Notes under the pieces: model-generated | Database searches by the model: none | What the model saw: only the letters and a program-made list of their open reading frames with translations | What the model was told of the DNA's origin: nothing | Made by a program: the position numbers and the translations under genes | DNA from: Pseudomonadota bacterium | Lineage (GTDB): Bacteria > Pseudomonadota > Gammaproteobacteria > Steroidobacterales > Steroidobacteraceae | DNA length: 64,000 nucleotides | Direction: 5' to 3' | Assembly: GCA_021792555.1 (NCBI GenBank) | Contig: JAJYUL010000017.1 | Coordinates: 1-64,000, forward strand | Shown: positions 31,260 through 40,354 of the stretch, one piece after another | How the letters are laid out: every line of letters starts with the position of its first letter | Position numbering within the stretch: the stretch's first letter is position 1

Positions 31260-31277
31260 CCCGATGCTCACATCGGG
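31260..31277. promoter_or_regulatory. Inverted repeat ahead of the kdp operon
   Basis: CCCGATG (31260-31266) and CATCGGG (31271-31277) form a perfect 7-bp inverted repeat with a CTCA centre, 57 bp before the first small gene of the kdp operon. A T6 run (31252-31257) lies just before it. It could be a regulator site or a leader hairpin. I cannot say that it is the KdpE box. Confidence 0.4.
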
Positions 31278-31333
31278 CACGCTAGGGTGCGCCCCCTGGC
31301 CGGCCCCGAGCCCGGCCGAACGGAGGCATTGAC

Positions 31334-31429
31334 ATGGCCGACCTCGAATTTCTTCTCGTGCTCGCCGTGCTCTACGGCGTGACCCACGCGATCGTCTGGG
31401 CGATCGCGCGGCTCGGAGCATCCGAATGA
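31334..31429 (+). CDS. 31-residue single-pass membrane microprotein at the head of the kdp operon
   Basis: MADLEFLLVLAVLYGVTHAI continues to a total of 31 residues ending GASE. The start has a perfect ribosome site GGAGG (31322-31326) with a 7-base spacer, and the stop overlaps kdpF in an ATGA, so translation of kdpF is probably coupled to it. About 20 central residues form one membrane helix with a conserved-looking G-x-x-H. It resembles KdpF in size and topology but not in sequence. I know no named family. It may be an additional small subunit or a leader peptide. Confidence 0.72.
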   Translation: MADLEFLLVLAVLYGVTHAIVWAIARLGASE

Positions 31430-31515
31430 GCGCCGCCGAGATCGTGAGCGGACTGCTGGCGCTCGCGCTCACGGGCTATCTGCTCTACGCCCTGTTCAAG
31501 CCGGAGAAGTTCTGA
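31426..31515 (+). CDS. kdpF: Potassium-transporting ATPase small subunit KdpF
   Basis: 29 residues, the same length as E. coli KdpF. The pattern is one hydrophobic helix ending GYLLYALFKPEKF, close to the GYLVYAL-type ending of known KdpF. The start overlaps the preceding microprotein stop (ATGA), and GGAG lies 7 bases upstream at 31415-31418. The stop overlaps the kdpA ATG (TGATG). KdpF stabilises the KdpABC complex in the membrane. Confidence 0.9.
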   Translation: MSAAEIVSGLLALALTGYLLYALFKPEKF

Positions 31516-33320
31516 TGACCGCCCAATCCTGGGGGCTGCTCGCCCTGTTCCTCGCAGTTACGCTGCTCGCCGTCAAGCCGCTCGGCCTGTACATGGCGCG
31601 CGTCATGGAAGGCGAGCCGGTCGCGGGCCTCGGCGCGGGAGCGCGCCTCGAGGCGCTGATCTACCGGTTCTGCGGCATCGATCCGGCCGGGCAGATGGGC
31701 TGGAAGCGCTATGCGATCGCGCTGCTCGTATTCAATGCGCTCGGGGCGCTGCTGCTCTATGCGCTGCAGCGGGCGCAGTACTGGCTGCCGCTCAATCCGC
31801 AGCACTTCGCCGGCCCGCCGCCGGACTCGGCGTTCAACACCGCGGTGAGCTTCATCACCAACACCAACTGGCAGAGCTATACGCCCGAGACCACCATGAG
31901 CTATCTGACCCAGATGGCCGGGCTCGCGGTGCAGAACTTCCTCTCCGCCGCGACCGGCATCGTGGTGGCCATCGCCCTGATCCGCGGACTTGCGCGCCAC
32001 AGCGCGCGGACCATCGGCAATTTCTGGGTGGACCTCACGCGCGTGACGCTCTACGTGCTGCTGCCGATCGCTATGGTGCTGGCGCTCGTGCTGGTGAGCC
32101 AAGGGGTGATCCAGAACTTCAGCCGCTACAAGACCGTGAACCTGCTGCAGCCCGTCACCTACCAGCAGCCGCGCGTCAATGCCGCGGGCCAGCCGCTTGC
32201 GAGCGCTTCCGGCGCACCCCTGATGCGCACCGTCACCACGCGCACCCAGACGCTGCCGATGGGGCCGGTGGCTTCCCAGGAGGCGATCAAGGAGCTCGGC
32301 ACGAACGGCGGCGGCTTTTTCAACGCCAACTCCGCGCATCCGTACGAGAACCCGAACGCTCTCACGAACCTGCTCGAGATGCTGGCCATCGCGCTCATCC
32401 CGGCCGCGCTCACCTATACGTTCGGCCACATGGTGGGCGACACGCGCCAGGGCTGGGCCGTGCTCGCGGCCATGGTGATCATGTTCGTCGGCCTGTATGC
32501 CGTGTGCAATCACAGCGAACAGCGCGGCAATCCGCAGCTCGCCGCCCTCGGCGTGGACCAGTTGCCGAGCTCCCAGCAAAGCGGCGGCAACATGGAGGGC
32601 AAGGAGGTGCGCTTCGGCATCGCCGGCTCGACTCTGTTCGCCACGATCGCGACAACGACATCCACCGGCGCGGTCAACTCCATGCACGATTCGTACATGC
32701 CGCTCGGCGGGATGGTGCCGCTCTTTGACATGATGCTCGGGGAGGTGGTGTTCGGCGGTGTGGGCTCGGGCCTGTACTCGATGCTCATCTTCGCGATCAT
32801 CGGGGTGTTCATCGCCGGGCTGATGATCGGGCGCACGCCCGAGTACCTGGGCAAGAAGATCGAGGCGTTCGAGATGAAGATGAGCGCGGTCGCGATCCTC
32901 GTCATGCCCTTCATCGTGCTCATGGGCACGGCGGTGGCGGTGAGCTTGGCTGCCGGCCGGGCCGGCACCGCCAATCCCGGCGCGCACGGCTTCTCGGAGA
33001 TCCTCTACGCGTTCACCTCCGCCGGCAACAACAACGGCAGCGCGTTCGCCGGCATCAGCGCCGATACGGCCTTCTACAACACCGCGCTCGGCATCGTGAT
33101 GTGGCTCGGGCGCTTCTGGCCGATCGTCGCGGTGCTCGCGATCGCCGGCTCGCTCGCCGCCAAGAAGCGCATTCCCGTCTCGGCGGGCACGATGCCGACG
33201 CACGGCCCGACGTTCATCGCGCTGCTGATCGGCACGGTGCTGCTGGTCGGCGCGCTCACCTTCGTGCCCGCGCTCGCGCTCGGACCGATCGCCGAGCACC
33301 TGATGCTCTGGAGTCACTGA
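31515..33320 (+). CDS. kdpA: Potassium-transporting ATPase potassium-binding subunit KdpA
   Basis: 601 residues, longer than E. coli KdpA (557) by an insertion around residues 205-250. The four K+ selectivity-filter repeats of the SKT-like channel are recognisable: [46 protein letters not shown] and [13 protein letters not shown]. Ten membrane helices are expected. KdpA selects and conducts K+ from the periplasm, driven by KdpB. The TGATG overlap with kdpF indicates tight coupling. Confidence 0.98.
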   Translation: MTAQSWGLLALFLAVTLLAVKPLGLYMARVMEGEPVAGLGAGARLEALIYRFCGIDPAGQMGWKRYAIALLVFNALGALLLYALQRAQYWLPLNPQHFAGPPPDSAFNTAVSFITNTNWQSYTPETTMSYLTQMAGLAVQNFLSAATGIVVAIALIRGLARHSARTIGNFWVDLTRVTLYVLLPIAMVLALVLVSQGVIQNFSRYKTVNLLQPVTYQQPRVNAAGQPLASASGAPLMRTVTTRTQTLPMGPVASQEAIKELGTNGGGFFNANSAHPYENPNALTNLLEMLAIALIPAALTYTFGHMVGDTRQGWAVLAAMVIMFVGLYAVCNHSEQRGNPQLAALGVDQLPSSQQSGGNMEGKEVRFGIAGSTLFATIATTTSTGAVNSMHDSYMPLGGMVPLFDMMLGEVVFGGVGSGLYSMLIFAIIGVFIAGLMIGRTPEYLGKKIEAFEMKMSAVAILVMPFIVLMGTAVAVSLAAGRAGTANPGAHGFSEILYAFTSAGNNNGSAFAGISADTAFYNTALGIVMWLGRFWPIVAVLAIAGSLAAKKRIPVSAGTMPTHGPTFIALLIGTVLLVGALTFVPALALGPIAEHLMLWSH

Positions 33321-33321
33321 C

Positions 33322-35385
33322 ATGCGCCGCAAGCTCTCGATGTTTGATCGCTCACTCATCGCCCCGGCGGTCTTGGACGCCCTGCGCAAGCTCGATCCGC
33401 GCGTGCAGTGGCGCAATCCGGTCATGTTCGTGGTGTACCTCGGCAGCATCCTCACCACCGGGCTGTGGCTGCAGGCGCTCGCCGGGCACGGCGAGGCGCC
33501 CGCCTGGTTCATCTTCAGCGTCGCGGTGTGGCTGTGGTTCACGGTGCTGTTCGCGAACTTCGCCGAGGCGCTCGCCGAGGGGCGCAGCAAGGCGCAGGCG
33601 GCGAGCCTGAAGGGCCTGAAGCAGGCCGTTGAGGCCAAGCGCCTCGCCGATCCGGCCGACCGCGCGCAGGTGACGCCGGTGCGCGCCGATGCGCTGCGCA
33701 AGGGCGATGTCGTGCTGGTCGAGGCCGGGGACTACATCCCCGGGGACGGGGAGGTCATCGAGGGGGCCGCCTCGGTCGATGAGAGCGCCATCACCGGGGA
33801 GTCCGCCCCGGTGATCCGCGAGTCCGGCGGGGACTTCTCCTCCGTAACCGGCGGCACGCGCGTGCTGTCGGACTGGATCGTCGTGCGCATCTCGGTCAAT
33901 CCGGGCGAGACGTTCATCGACCGCATGATCGCCATGGTCGAGAGCGCCAAGCGGCAGAAGACCCCGAACGAGATCGCGCTCACCATCCTGCTCGTGGCGC
34001 TCACCCTGGTGTTTCTGCTCGCCACCGCGACGCTTCTGCCCTTCTCGCAGTACAGCGTGGAGGTCACCAAGCTCGGCAGCCCCGTCACCATCACCGCGCT
34101 CATCGCCTTGCTCGTATGCCTCATCCCGACCACGATCGGCGGGCTGCTGTCGGCCATCGGCGTGGCCGGCATGAGCCGCATGATGCAGGCGAACGTGATC
34201 GCGACCTCGGGCAGGGCGGTCGAGGCCGCCGGTGACGTCGATGTGCTGCTCCTCGACAAGACCGGCACCATCACCCTCGGCAACCGCCAGGCCGCCGCGT
34301 TCATTGCGGCCGCCGGGGTGAGCGAGGAGGAGCTCGCCGGCGCGGCGCAGCTGGCTTCGCTCGCCGACGAGACGCCCGAGGGCCGCAGCATCGTGGTGCT
34401 CGCCAAGCAGCGCTTCCAGCTGCGCGAGCGCGACCTGACCGCGCTCCACGGCACGTTCGTGCCGTTCTCCGCGCACACCCGCATGAGCGGCGTGGACATC
34501 GGGGACCGGCAGATCCGCAAGGGCGCCGTGGACGCGATCCGCAGGCACGTCGAGGCGCGCGGCGAGGCCTTCCCCAAGGCGATGCTGACGACGGTGCAGG
34601 AGGTGGCGCGCCGCGGCAGCACCCCGCTGCTGGTGAGCGACGGGCCGCGCGTGCTCGGGGTGATCGAGCTGAAGGACATCGTCAAGGGCGGCATCAAGGA
34701 GCGCTTCGGGGAGCTGCGGCGCATGGGCATCAAGACCATCATGATCACCGGCGACAATCCCCTCACCGCCGCGGCCATCGCCGCCGAGGCGGGCGTCGAT
34801 GACTTCCTGGCCGAGGCGACCCCGGAGGCGAAGCTCAATCTCATCCGTGCCCACCAGGCCGAGGGGCGTCTGGTGGCGATGACCGGGGACGGCACCAACG
34901 ACGCCCCGGCGCTCGCCCAGGCGGATGTGGCGGTGGCGATGAACTCCGGCACTCAGGCGGCCAAGGAAGCCGGCAACATGGTCGACCTCGACTCGAACCC
35001 GACCAAGCTGATCGAGGTGGTCGAGACCGGCAAGCAGATGCTGATGACGCGCGGCTCGCTCACGACCTTCAGCATCGCCAATGACATCGCCAAGTACTTC
35101 GCCATCATCCCGGCGGCTTTCGCCACGACCTATCCGCAGTTGAATGCGCTCAACATCATGCACCTGACGAGCCCGTTCTCGGCGATCCTCTCGGCCGTGA
35201 TCTTCAACGCGCTCATCATCATCGTGCTCATCCCGCTCGCGCTGAAGGGCGTGCGCTACCGGCCGCTCGGGGCCGGGACGCTGCTGCGGCGCAATCTGCT
35301 CCTCTACGGCCTCGGCGGCATCATCGTGCCGTTCATCGGCATCAAGCTGATCGACATGGGCCTCACGCTGCTGCATCTGACCTGA
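33322..35385 (+). CDS. kdpB: Potassium-transporting P-type ATPase KdpB
   Basis: 687 residues, the family length. The actuator motif is [13 protein letters not shown]; the phosphorylated aspartate is Asp312 in [10 protein letters not shown]; the nucleotide domain has [10 protein letters not shown] and RKGAVDAI; the hinge reads [20 protein letters not shown]. The ATPase drives high-affinity K+ uptake through KdpA. The TGES serine, whose phosphorylation shuts off the E. coli enzyme, is retained. It begins 1 bp after kdpA. Confidence 0.98.
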   Translation: MRRKLSMFDRSLIAPAVLDALRKLDPRVQWRNPVMFVVYLGSILTTGLWLQALAGHGEAPAWFIFSVAVWLWFTVLFANFAEALAEGRSKAQAASLKGLKQAVEAKRLADPADRAQVTPVRADALRKGDVVLVEAGDYIPGDGEVIEGAASVDESAITGESAPVIRESGGDFSSVTGGTRVLSDWIVVRISVNPGETFIDRMIAMVESAKRQKTPNEIALTILLVALTLVFLLATATLLPFSQYSVEVTKLGSPVTITALIALLVCLIPTTIGGLLSAIGVAGMSRMMQANVIATSGRAVEAAGDVDVLLLDKTGTITLGNRQAAAFIAAAGVSEEELAGAAQLASLADETPEGRSIVVLAKQRFQLRERDLTALHGTFVPFSAHTRMSGVDIGDRQIRKGAVDAIRRHVEARGEAFPKAMLTTVQEVARRGSTPLLVSDGPRVLGVIELKDIVKGGIKERFGELRRMGIKTIMITGDNPLTAAAIAAEAGVDDFLAEATPEAKLNLIRAHQAEGRLVAMTGDGTNDAPALAQADVAVAMNSGTQAAKEAGNMVDLDSNPTKLIEVVETGKQMLMTRGSLTTFSIANDIAKYFAIIPAAFATTYPQLNALNIMHLTSPFSAILSAVIFNALIIIVLIPLALKGVRYRPLGAGTLLRRNLLLYGLGGIIVPFIGIKLIDMGLTLLHLT

Positions 35386-35395
35386 GAGCCGCGCC

Positions 35396-35968
35396 ATGAA
35401 AAGCATCTTCCGACCCGCACTTACGCTGCTGCTGGTGCTCACCGTGATCACCGGGGTGATCTACCCACTGGTCGTCACGGGCATCGCTCAGGTGGCATTT
35501 CCCGCCCAGGCGAACGGCAGCCTGATCAAGCGCCACGGCAGGCTCATCGGCTCGCGGCTCATCGGCCAGCCGTTCAGCGCGCCGCGGTACTTCTGGAGCC
35601 GCCCATCGGCGAGCAGCCCCCAGCCCTACAACGGCCTGGACTCCGGCGGCTCGAACCTCGGGCCGCTGAACCCTGCGCTCATCGCTGCCGTCAAGGCGCG
35701 CATTGCCGCGCTGCGGGCCGCCGACCCCGGCAATCACGCGCCCATCCCGGTCGACCTCGTGACCGCCTCCGGCAGCGGACTCGATCCGGACATCAGCCTC
35801 GCGGCGGCCTACTATCAGGCCGGCCGCGTGGCGCGTGCCCGGGGCTTGAGCGTGGCGGAGGTGCGCGAGCTGATCGCGGCGCATGCGCGCGGCGGGGAGC
35901 TCGGGGTGCTCGGCGACCCGCGCGTCAACGTGCTGGAGCTGAACCTGGCGCTCGACACCATGAAATAA
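35396..35968 (+). CDS. kdpC: Potassium-transporting ATPase KdpC subunit
   Basis: 190 residues, family-typical. One N-terminal membrane helix (about residues 7-29) is followed by the periplasmic domain with the motifs [53 protein letters not shown] and [12 protein letters not shown]. KdpC is an essential part of the complex and acts at the periplasmic face. It lies 10 bp after kdpB and 7 bp before kdpD. Confidence 0.97.
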   Translation: MKSIFRPALTLLLVLTVITGVIYPLVVTGIAQVAFPAQANGSLIKRHGRLIGSRLIGQPFSAPRYFWSRPSASSPQPYNGLDSGGSNLGPLNPALIAAVKARIAALRAADPGNHAPIPVDLVTASGSGLDPDISLAAAYYQAGRVARARGLSVAEVRELIAAHARGGELGVLGDPRVNVLELNLALDTMK

Positions 35969-35975
35969 TGGCCGG

Positions 35976-38687
35976 ATGAATCGCCCGATGCCGACGAGCG
36001 ACCGCCGGCCCGATCCGCAGGAGCTCCTCGCCCGTGTGCAGGCCGAGGAGGCGCGGGCCGGGCGGGGGCGGCTGCGTATCTTCTTCGGGGCCTCCGCCGG
36101 CGTCGGCAAGACCTACTCGATGCTGCAGGCCGCGCGCTCGGAGCGCTCCGCCGGCACCGATGTGCTCGTCGGTTACCTCGAGCCGCACGGGCGCATCGAG
36201 ACCGAGCAGCTCGCCGAGGGGCTCGAGCGGCTGCCGACCCTCCCGGTCAGCTATCGTGGCATCGTGCGCCAGGAGTTCGATCTCGATGCGGCGCTCGCGC
36301 GCCACCCGCAGATCCTGCTCGTCGATGAGCTCGCGCACTCCAACCTGATCGGCGGCGTGCCGCAGCCGCGCCATCCCAAGCGCTGGCAGGACGTCGAGGA
36401 GCTGCTGGCCGCCGGGATCAACGTCTGGACCACGGTCAACGTCCAGCACCTGGAGAGCCTGAACGACCTGATCTACCAGACGACGGGCGTGCGCCAGGCC
36501 GAGACGCTGCCCGATCGCGTGTTCGATGAGGCCGACGCGATCGAGCTGATCGACCTGCCCGCCGACGATCTGCTCGCGCGGCTGCATGCCGGCAAAGTGT
36601 ACGTCTCCGACGCCGTGGCCACCGCCGCCGAGCGTTTCTTCCGCCGCACCAACCTCATGGCGCTGCGCGAGATCGCCCTGCGCCGGGTGGCCGAGCGCGT
36701 CGAGGCCGCCTCGCGCGAGCTGCAGCCGCAGAGCGCGCGCGGGCGCATCGCCGGGGAGCGCATTTTGGTGGCGGTCGGACCGGACGCGCAGGCCGAACAG
36801 CTGGTGCGCACGGGCAAGCGCATGGCCGACGCCCTTGCGGCCGGATGGACGGTCGTATACGTGGAGACCCCGGCGCTGCTGCGCCTCTCGGACGAGGAGC
36901 GCAATCGCCGCATTGCGGTGCTGCGGCTCGCCGAGTCGCTCGGCGCCGAGACCGTGACCCTTGACGGGCCGTCGGCGGCCGCCGCGCTGCTCGAGTACGC
37001 ACGGACGCGGCGCGCGACGCGCGTGCTGGTTGGCGCGCCGAAGCGGCGCGGCTGGCGGGCGTGGGCGCGCGCCTCCACCTCGACCCAGCTCGTCAAGCAG
37101 GCGCATGCCTTCGATGTGATCGTGGTTGCGCCGGCGGGCGTCGGTGCGCCTCGGCCCGCGTCCGCGGTGCCGATGTCCATCGACGAGACGCAGAACGCGA
37201 TTCCATGGAACCGCTACGGCTGGGCGGGCGGCGTGAGCCTGCTGTGCACGGTGCTGGCGTTCATCCTCTATCCGCACTTCGAGCTGTCGAACCTCGCCAT
37301 GGTCTACCTGCTGGGGGTGACCGTGGCGGGTCTGCGGCTCGGGCGCGGGCCCTCGGCGCTGACCGCCGTGCTCAACGTGATGGCGTTCGATTACTTCTTC
37401 GTGCCGCCGCGCTTCACGATCGCCGTGTCCGACGCGCAGTACTTTCTGACCTTCGCCGCGATGCTGACCATCGGGCTCGTCATCGCCACGCTGACGGCCA
37501 ACGTGCGGCAGCAGACGCGGGTGGCCGGTGCGCGCGAGCGGCGCACCGCGGCGCTGTATGCCATGAGCCGCGAGCTGGCCGTGACGCGCGGGATCGAGAA
37601 CATGGCGAGCGTGGCGGTGCGTCACGTGGCCGAAGTCTTCGACTGCCGTGCGGTGGTGTTGCTGCCGGATCCGGACGGCAAGCTGCACCTGCCCCGCGGT
37701 GTCCCGCACGGCAGCTCGCTGCGCGGGGCGGACCTCGCCGTGGCGCAGTGGGTCAATGATCACGGGCGGCGCGCCGGACTCGGCTCGGACACCCTGCCGG
37801 CGACGCCGGCGCTGTACGTGCCGCTCGGCGACGAGGAGCGCCCGACCGGCGTGCTCGCCGTGCTGCCCTCGAACGCGCGGCGCGTCCTGCTGCCGGAACA
37901 GAGCCAGTTGCTCGACACCTTCGCCGGTCAGATCGGGCTCGCGCTCGAGCGGGCGCGCTTCGCCGATGCGGCCCAGGCCTCGAGCCTGGCCGCCGAGCGC
38001 GAGAGTCTGCGCAACACGCTGCTCGCCTCCATTTCGCACGATCTGCGCACGCCGCTTGCGGTGATGGTGGGCGCGGCGAGCACGCTCACCGAGCGCGGCG
38101 AGGTGCTCGATGCCCGGCAGCGCCGCGAGCTCGCCGCATCGATCGAGCAGAAGGCGCGCGAGATGTCCGAGCTCGTCTCCAACGTGCTCGATCTGATGCG
38201 CTTCCAGTCGGGCCAGGTGCCGCTGATGCGCGACTGGCAGAGCGTGGAGGACCTCGCCGGCACGGCGCTGCACCGGCTCGAGGAGCGGCTGCGCGAGCAC
38301 CCGGTGGAGCTGAGTCTGCCCTCGGAGCTCGTTGCGGTGCACGTCGATGCGGGACTCATCGTGCAGGTCTTCGCCAACCTCTTCGACAACATCGCCAAAT
38401 ACACTCCCGCCGGGACCCACGCCGAGGTGAGCGCGATCAACGAAGGCGCCACCGTGCGAGTGGTGGTGCAGGACGACGGCCCGGGATTTCCCGAAGGGGA
38501 CCCCGAGCGGCTGTTCGAGAAGTTCCAGCGCGGCAGCGAGGAAGGCGCCGTGGCCGGCGCGGGACTGGGGTTGGCGATCTGCCGGGCGATCGTGCGGGCG
38601 CACGGCGGGGAGATCGTCGCGCGCCGGCGCGAGGGCGGCGGCGCGCGTTTCGAGTTCACGCTGCCGGCGCGGGAGCCGCAGGCATGA
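35976..38687 (+). CDS. kdpD: Potassium-responsive sensor histidine kinase KdpD
   Basis: 903 residues. The N-terminal KdpD domain has the Walker A GASAGVGKTYSM (about residues 38-49) and VDELAHSN; a universal-stress-like domain follows (about 255-375, ILVAVGPDAQAEQLVRTG). Four membrane helices lie at about 415-510 (DUF4118), then a GAF-like domain, the phospho-acceptor His688 in ISHDLRTPL, and the ATPase lid DDGPGF and GAGLGLAI. It senses low K+ or high ionic strength and phosphorylates KdpE. It overlaps kdpE by an ATGA. Confidence 0.97.
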   Translation: MNRPMPTSDRRPDPQELLARVQAEEARAGRGRLRIFFGASAGVGKTYSMLQAARSERSAGTDVLVGYLEPHGRIETEQLAEGLERLPTLPVSYRGIVRQEFDLDAALARHPQILLVDELAHSNLIGGVPQPRHPKRWQDVEELLAAGINVWTTVNVQHLESLNDLIYQTTGVRQAETLPDRVFDEADAIELIDLPADDLLARLHAGKVYVSDAVATAAERFFRRTNLMALREIALRRVAERVEAASRELQPQSARGRIAGERILVAVGPDAQAEQLVRTGKRMADALAAGWTVVYVETPALLRLSDEERNRRIAVLRLAESLGAETVTLDGPSAAAALLEYARTRRATRVLVGAPKRRGWRAWARASTSTQLVKQAHAFDVIVVAPAGVGAPRPASAVPMSIDETQNAIPWNRYGWAGGVSLLCTVLAFILYPHFELSNLAMVYLLGVTVAGLRLGRGPSALTAVLNVMAFDYFFVPPRFTIAVSDAQYFLTFAAMLTIGLVIATLTANVRQQTRVAGARERRTAALYAMSRELAVTRGIENMASVAVRHVAEVFDCRAVVLLPDPDGKLHLPRGVPHGSSLRGADLAVAQWVNDHGRRAGLGSDTLPATPALYVPLGDEERPTGVLAVLPSNARRVLLPEQSQLLDTFAGQIGLALERARFADAAQASSLAAERESLRNTLLASISHDLRTPLAVMVGAASTLTERGEVLDARQRRELAASIEQKAREMSELVSNVLDLMRFQSGQVPLMRDWQSVEDLAGTALHRLEERLREHPVELSLPSELVAVHVDAGLIVQVFANLFDNIAKYTPAGTHAEVSAINEGATVRVVVQDDGPGFPEGDPERLFEKFQRGSEEGAVAGAGLGLAICRAIVRAHGGEIVARRREGGGARFEFTLPAREPQA

Positions 38688-39391
38688 CCGAGGCGATGCA
38701 CCAGGTCCTCATCGTCGAGGACGAGCCGGCCATACGCAACGTGCTGAAGGTGCTGCTCGAGGCCGAGCGCTACCGCGTCATCGAAGCGGACACCGCGATG
38801 CGCGCGGAGATCGAGAGCCGCAGCCACAAGCCCGACCTGCTGCTGCTCGATCTGGGGCTGCCCGACGGGGATGGGCTCGCGATCATCCGCCGCGTGCGCG
38901 CCTGGTCGCCCGTGCCGATCATCGTCCTCTCGGCGCGCGCGCAGGAGGAGCAGAAGATCGCCGCGCTGGATGCCGGTGCGGACGATTACGTCACCAAGCC
39001 GTTCAGCGCGGCGGAACTGCTCGCGCGGGTCCGCGCGGCGCTGCGGCGCAACGTGCGCGGCGCCGAGCAGACCGGTGTGCTGGCGCTCGGCCCCGTCCAG
39101 ATCGATCTCGAGAAGCGGCTGGCGCACGGCACGGACGGGGAGATCCACCTCACGCCGCTCGAGTACCGCGTGCTCGAGTCCCTGGCGCGCCACCTCGGGG
39201 CCATCGTCACGCAGCAGCAGCTGATCCGCGAGGTGTGGGGGCCGGAGCGCCTCGGCGACACGCGCGGGCTGCGCGTGTGCATCATGAACCTGCGCGGCAA
39301 GGTGGAGCCCGATCCGCGCAAGCCGCGCTATCTGCTCACCGAGGCCGGTCTCGGTTACCGGCTGCGCGCCGAGGAGAGCGGGCCGCCGTAG
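38684..39391 (+). CDS. kdpE: OmpR-type response regulator KdpE
   Basis: 235 residues. The receiver domain has VEDEP, the phospho-acceptor Asp56 in LLLLDLGLPDGDG, VLSAR and the conserved lysine in VTKPF. The C-terminal winged helix has LTPLEYRVLESLARHLG and LRGKVEPDPRKPRYLLTE. Phosphorylated KdpE activates the kdp operon. It is the last gene of the kdp operon and converges on the CheX-like gene. Confidence 0.97.
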   Translation: MTEAMHQVLIVEDEPAIRNVLKVLLEAERYRVIEADTAMRAEIESRSHKPDLLLLDLGLPDGDGLAIIRRVRAWSPVPIIVLSARAQEEQKIAALDAGADDYVTKPFSAAELLARVRAALRRNVRGAEQTGVLALGPVQIDLEKRLAHGTDGEIHLTPLEYRVLESLARHLGAIVTQQQLIREVWGPERLGDTRGLRVCIMNLRGKVEPDPRKPRYLLTEAGLGYRLRAEESGPP

Positions 39392-39461
39392 CGGCACTCG
39401 CCCGGGCGGGACGCGAGGGCAGGGGCCATGCCGCCCGGGGCGGCTCGGTGCGGCGGGCCGC

Positions 39462-39908
39462 TCAGGTGAGCGACACCACGAGCTTCGCGGAGTGGCTGCG
39501 CCAGTGAATGGGGATCACGAAGGCGCGCGCGCCGGCCGGCTGGCTGATCTGCGGCTTCTCCCCGGCGAACACGCTCGGCACGGAAATCACGAAATCGTGC
39601 CCGAAGTCGCGCCGCGCATTGCCGGAGATGGTGTTGGCGACCTCGCCGACCAGATCGCGCATGCTCTCGTGGCTGAAGTCGCTCTCCTGCATCTTCATCA
39701 GCAGCACCGTCAGCATGGCGCGCGGCGCGGTGAAGTACACGACGCCTTCGCGCTTGCCGGTGATGTTGATCATGCCCGTGTAATCGTGCATAGCCGGCTC
39801 GCCTTCGAGCAGGTAGGGCGAGCCGATGGTGGCCGGCTGCTGCGCGGCCACCTCGAAGTAACGGGTGGTGCCGTCGACGAAGGTTTTCAGTTCCTCTTCC
39901 CGCAGCAT
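39462..39908 (-). CDS. CheX-like chemotaxis phosphatase domain protein
   Basis: 148 residues. The CheC/CheX/FliY-type signature E-x2-N appears in LVGEVANTISGNARRDFG, preceded by GMINITGKREGVVYF, the first strands of the CheX fold. CheX dephosphorylates CheY-P. It is last in an operon whose upstream genes encode a CheY-like regulator and a CheA-like kinase, so it probably dampens that regulator. Known CheX proteins are about 150-160 residues, which fits. Confidence 0.85.
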   Translation of the reverse strand: MLREEELKTFVDGTTRYFEVAAQQPATIGSPYLLEGEPAMHDYTGMINITGKREGVVYFTAPRAMLTVLLMKMQESDFSHESMRDLVGEVANTISGNARRDFGHDFVISVPSVFAGEKPQISQPAGARAFVIPIHWRSHSAKLVVSLT

Positions 39909-39939
39909 GTGCGCGCCCTGTGTCCCGGTGCCTCGGTGG

Positions 39940-40332
39940 TCAGTACATCAGCTCGGCGATGGCTTCGTTCAGCTGCCGGTCGGTGAACGGCTTGTCGAGA
40001 AAGCCGTTCGCGCCGCGCTCCATGGCTTCCACCGCGGTGGCCTTGTCCGAGAGCGCCGAGATCACCAGGATGCGCACCTCGGGTTTGAGCTTCACGAGCT
40101 GCGTGATGCACTCGATGCCGTCCATCTGCGGCATGGTCAGATCCATGGTGACCAGGTCCGGGTCGGTCCTGCGGGCGAGCTCGAGCGCCTCGATGCCGTT
40201 GGCGGCGGTGCCGACCACCTCGAGGTCGTCGAACTGCTGCGAGCGCTCGATGCGCCGCCGCACGATGTTCGAGTCATCGACGATCAGCAGCTTGACCGGG
40301 CGTCGCGCACTGGTGTCCTTTGCGGTTTCCAT
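39940..40332 (-). CDS. CheY-like single-domain response regulator
   Basis: 130 residues, a receiver only. Acidic pocket Asp19-Asp20 (LLIVDDS), phospho-acceptor Asp64 in VTMDLTMPQMDG, Ser92 in LVISALS and Lys114 in LDKPF. Having no output domain, it must act by protein contact, as CheY does. It sits between the CheX-like gene (31 bp away) and the kinase gene (22 bp away), so the three are almost surely one signalling unit. Confidence 0.92.
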   Translation of the reverse strand: METAKDTSARRPVKLLIVDDSNIVRRRIERSQQFDDLEVVGTAANGIEALELARRTDPDLVTMDLTMPQMDGIECITQLVKLKPEVRILVISALSDKATAVEAMERGANGFLDKPFTDRQLNEAIAELMY

Positions 40333-40354
40333 GAGCGGTGATCCCCTCGGGCGC

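Noticed and set aside
39430-39444. GC hairpin between kdpE and the CheX-like gene
   Set aside because: Six-bp stem without a T-run in very GC-rich DNA; too likely by chance to call a terminator.
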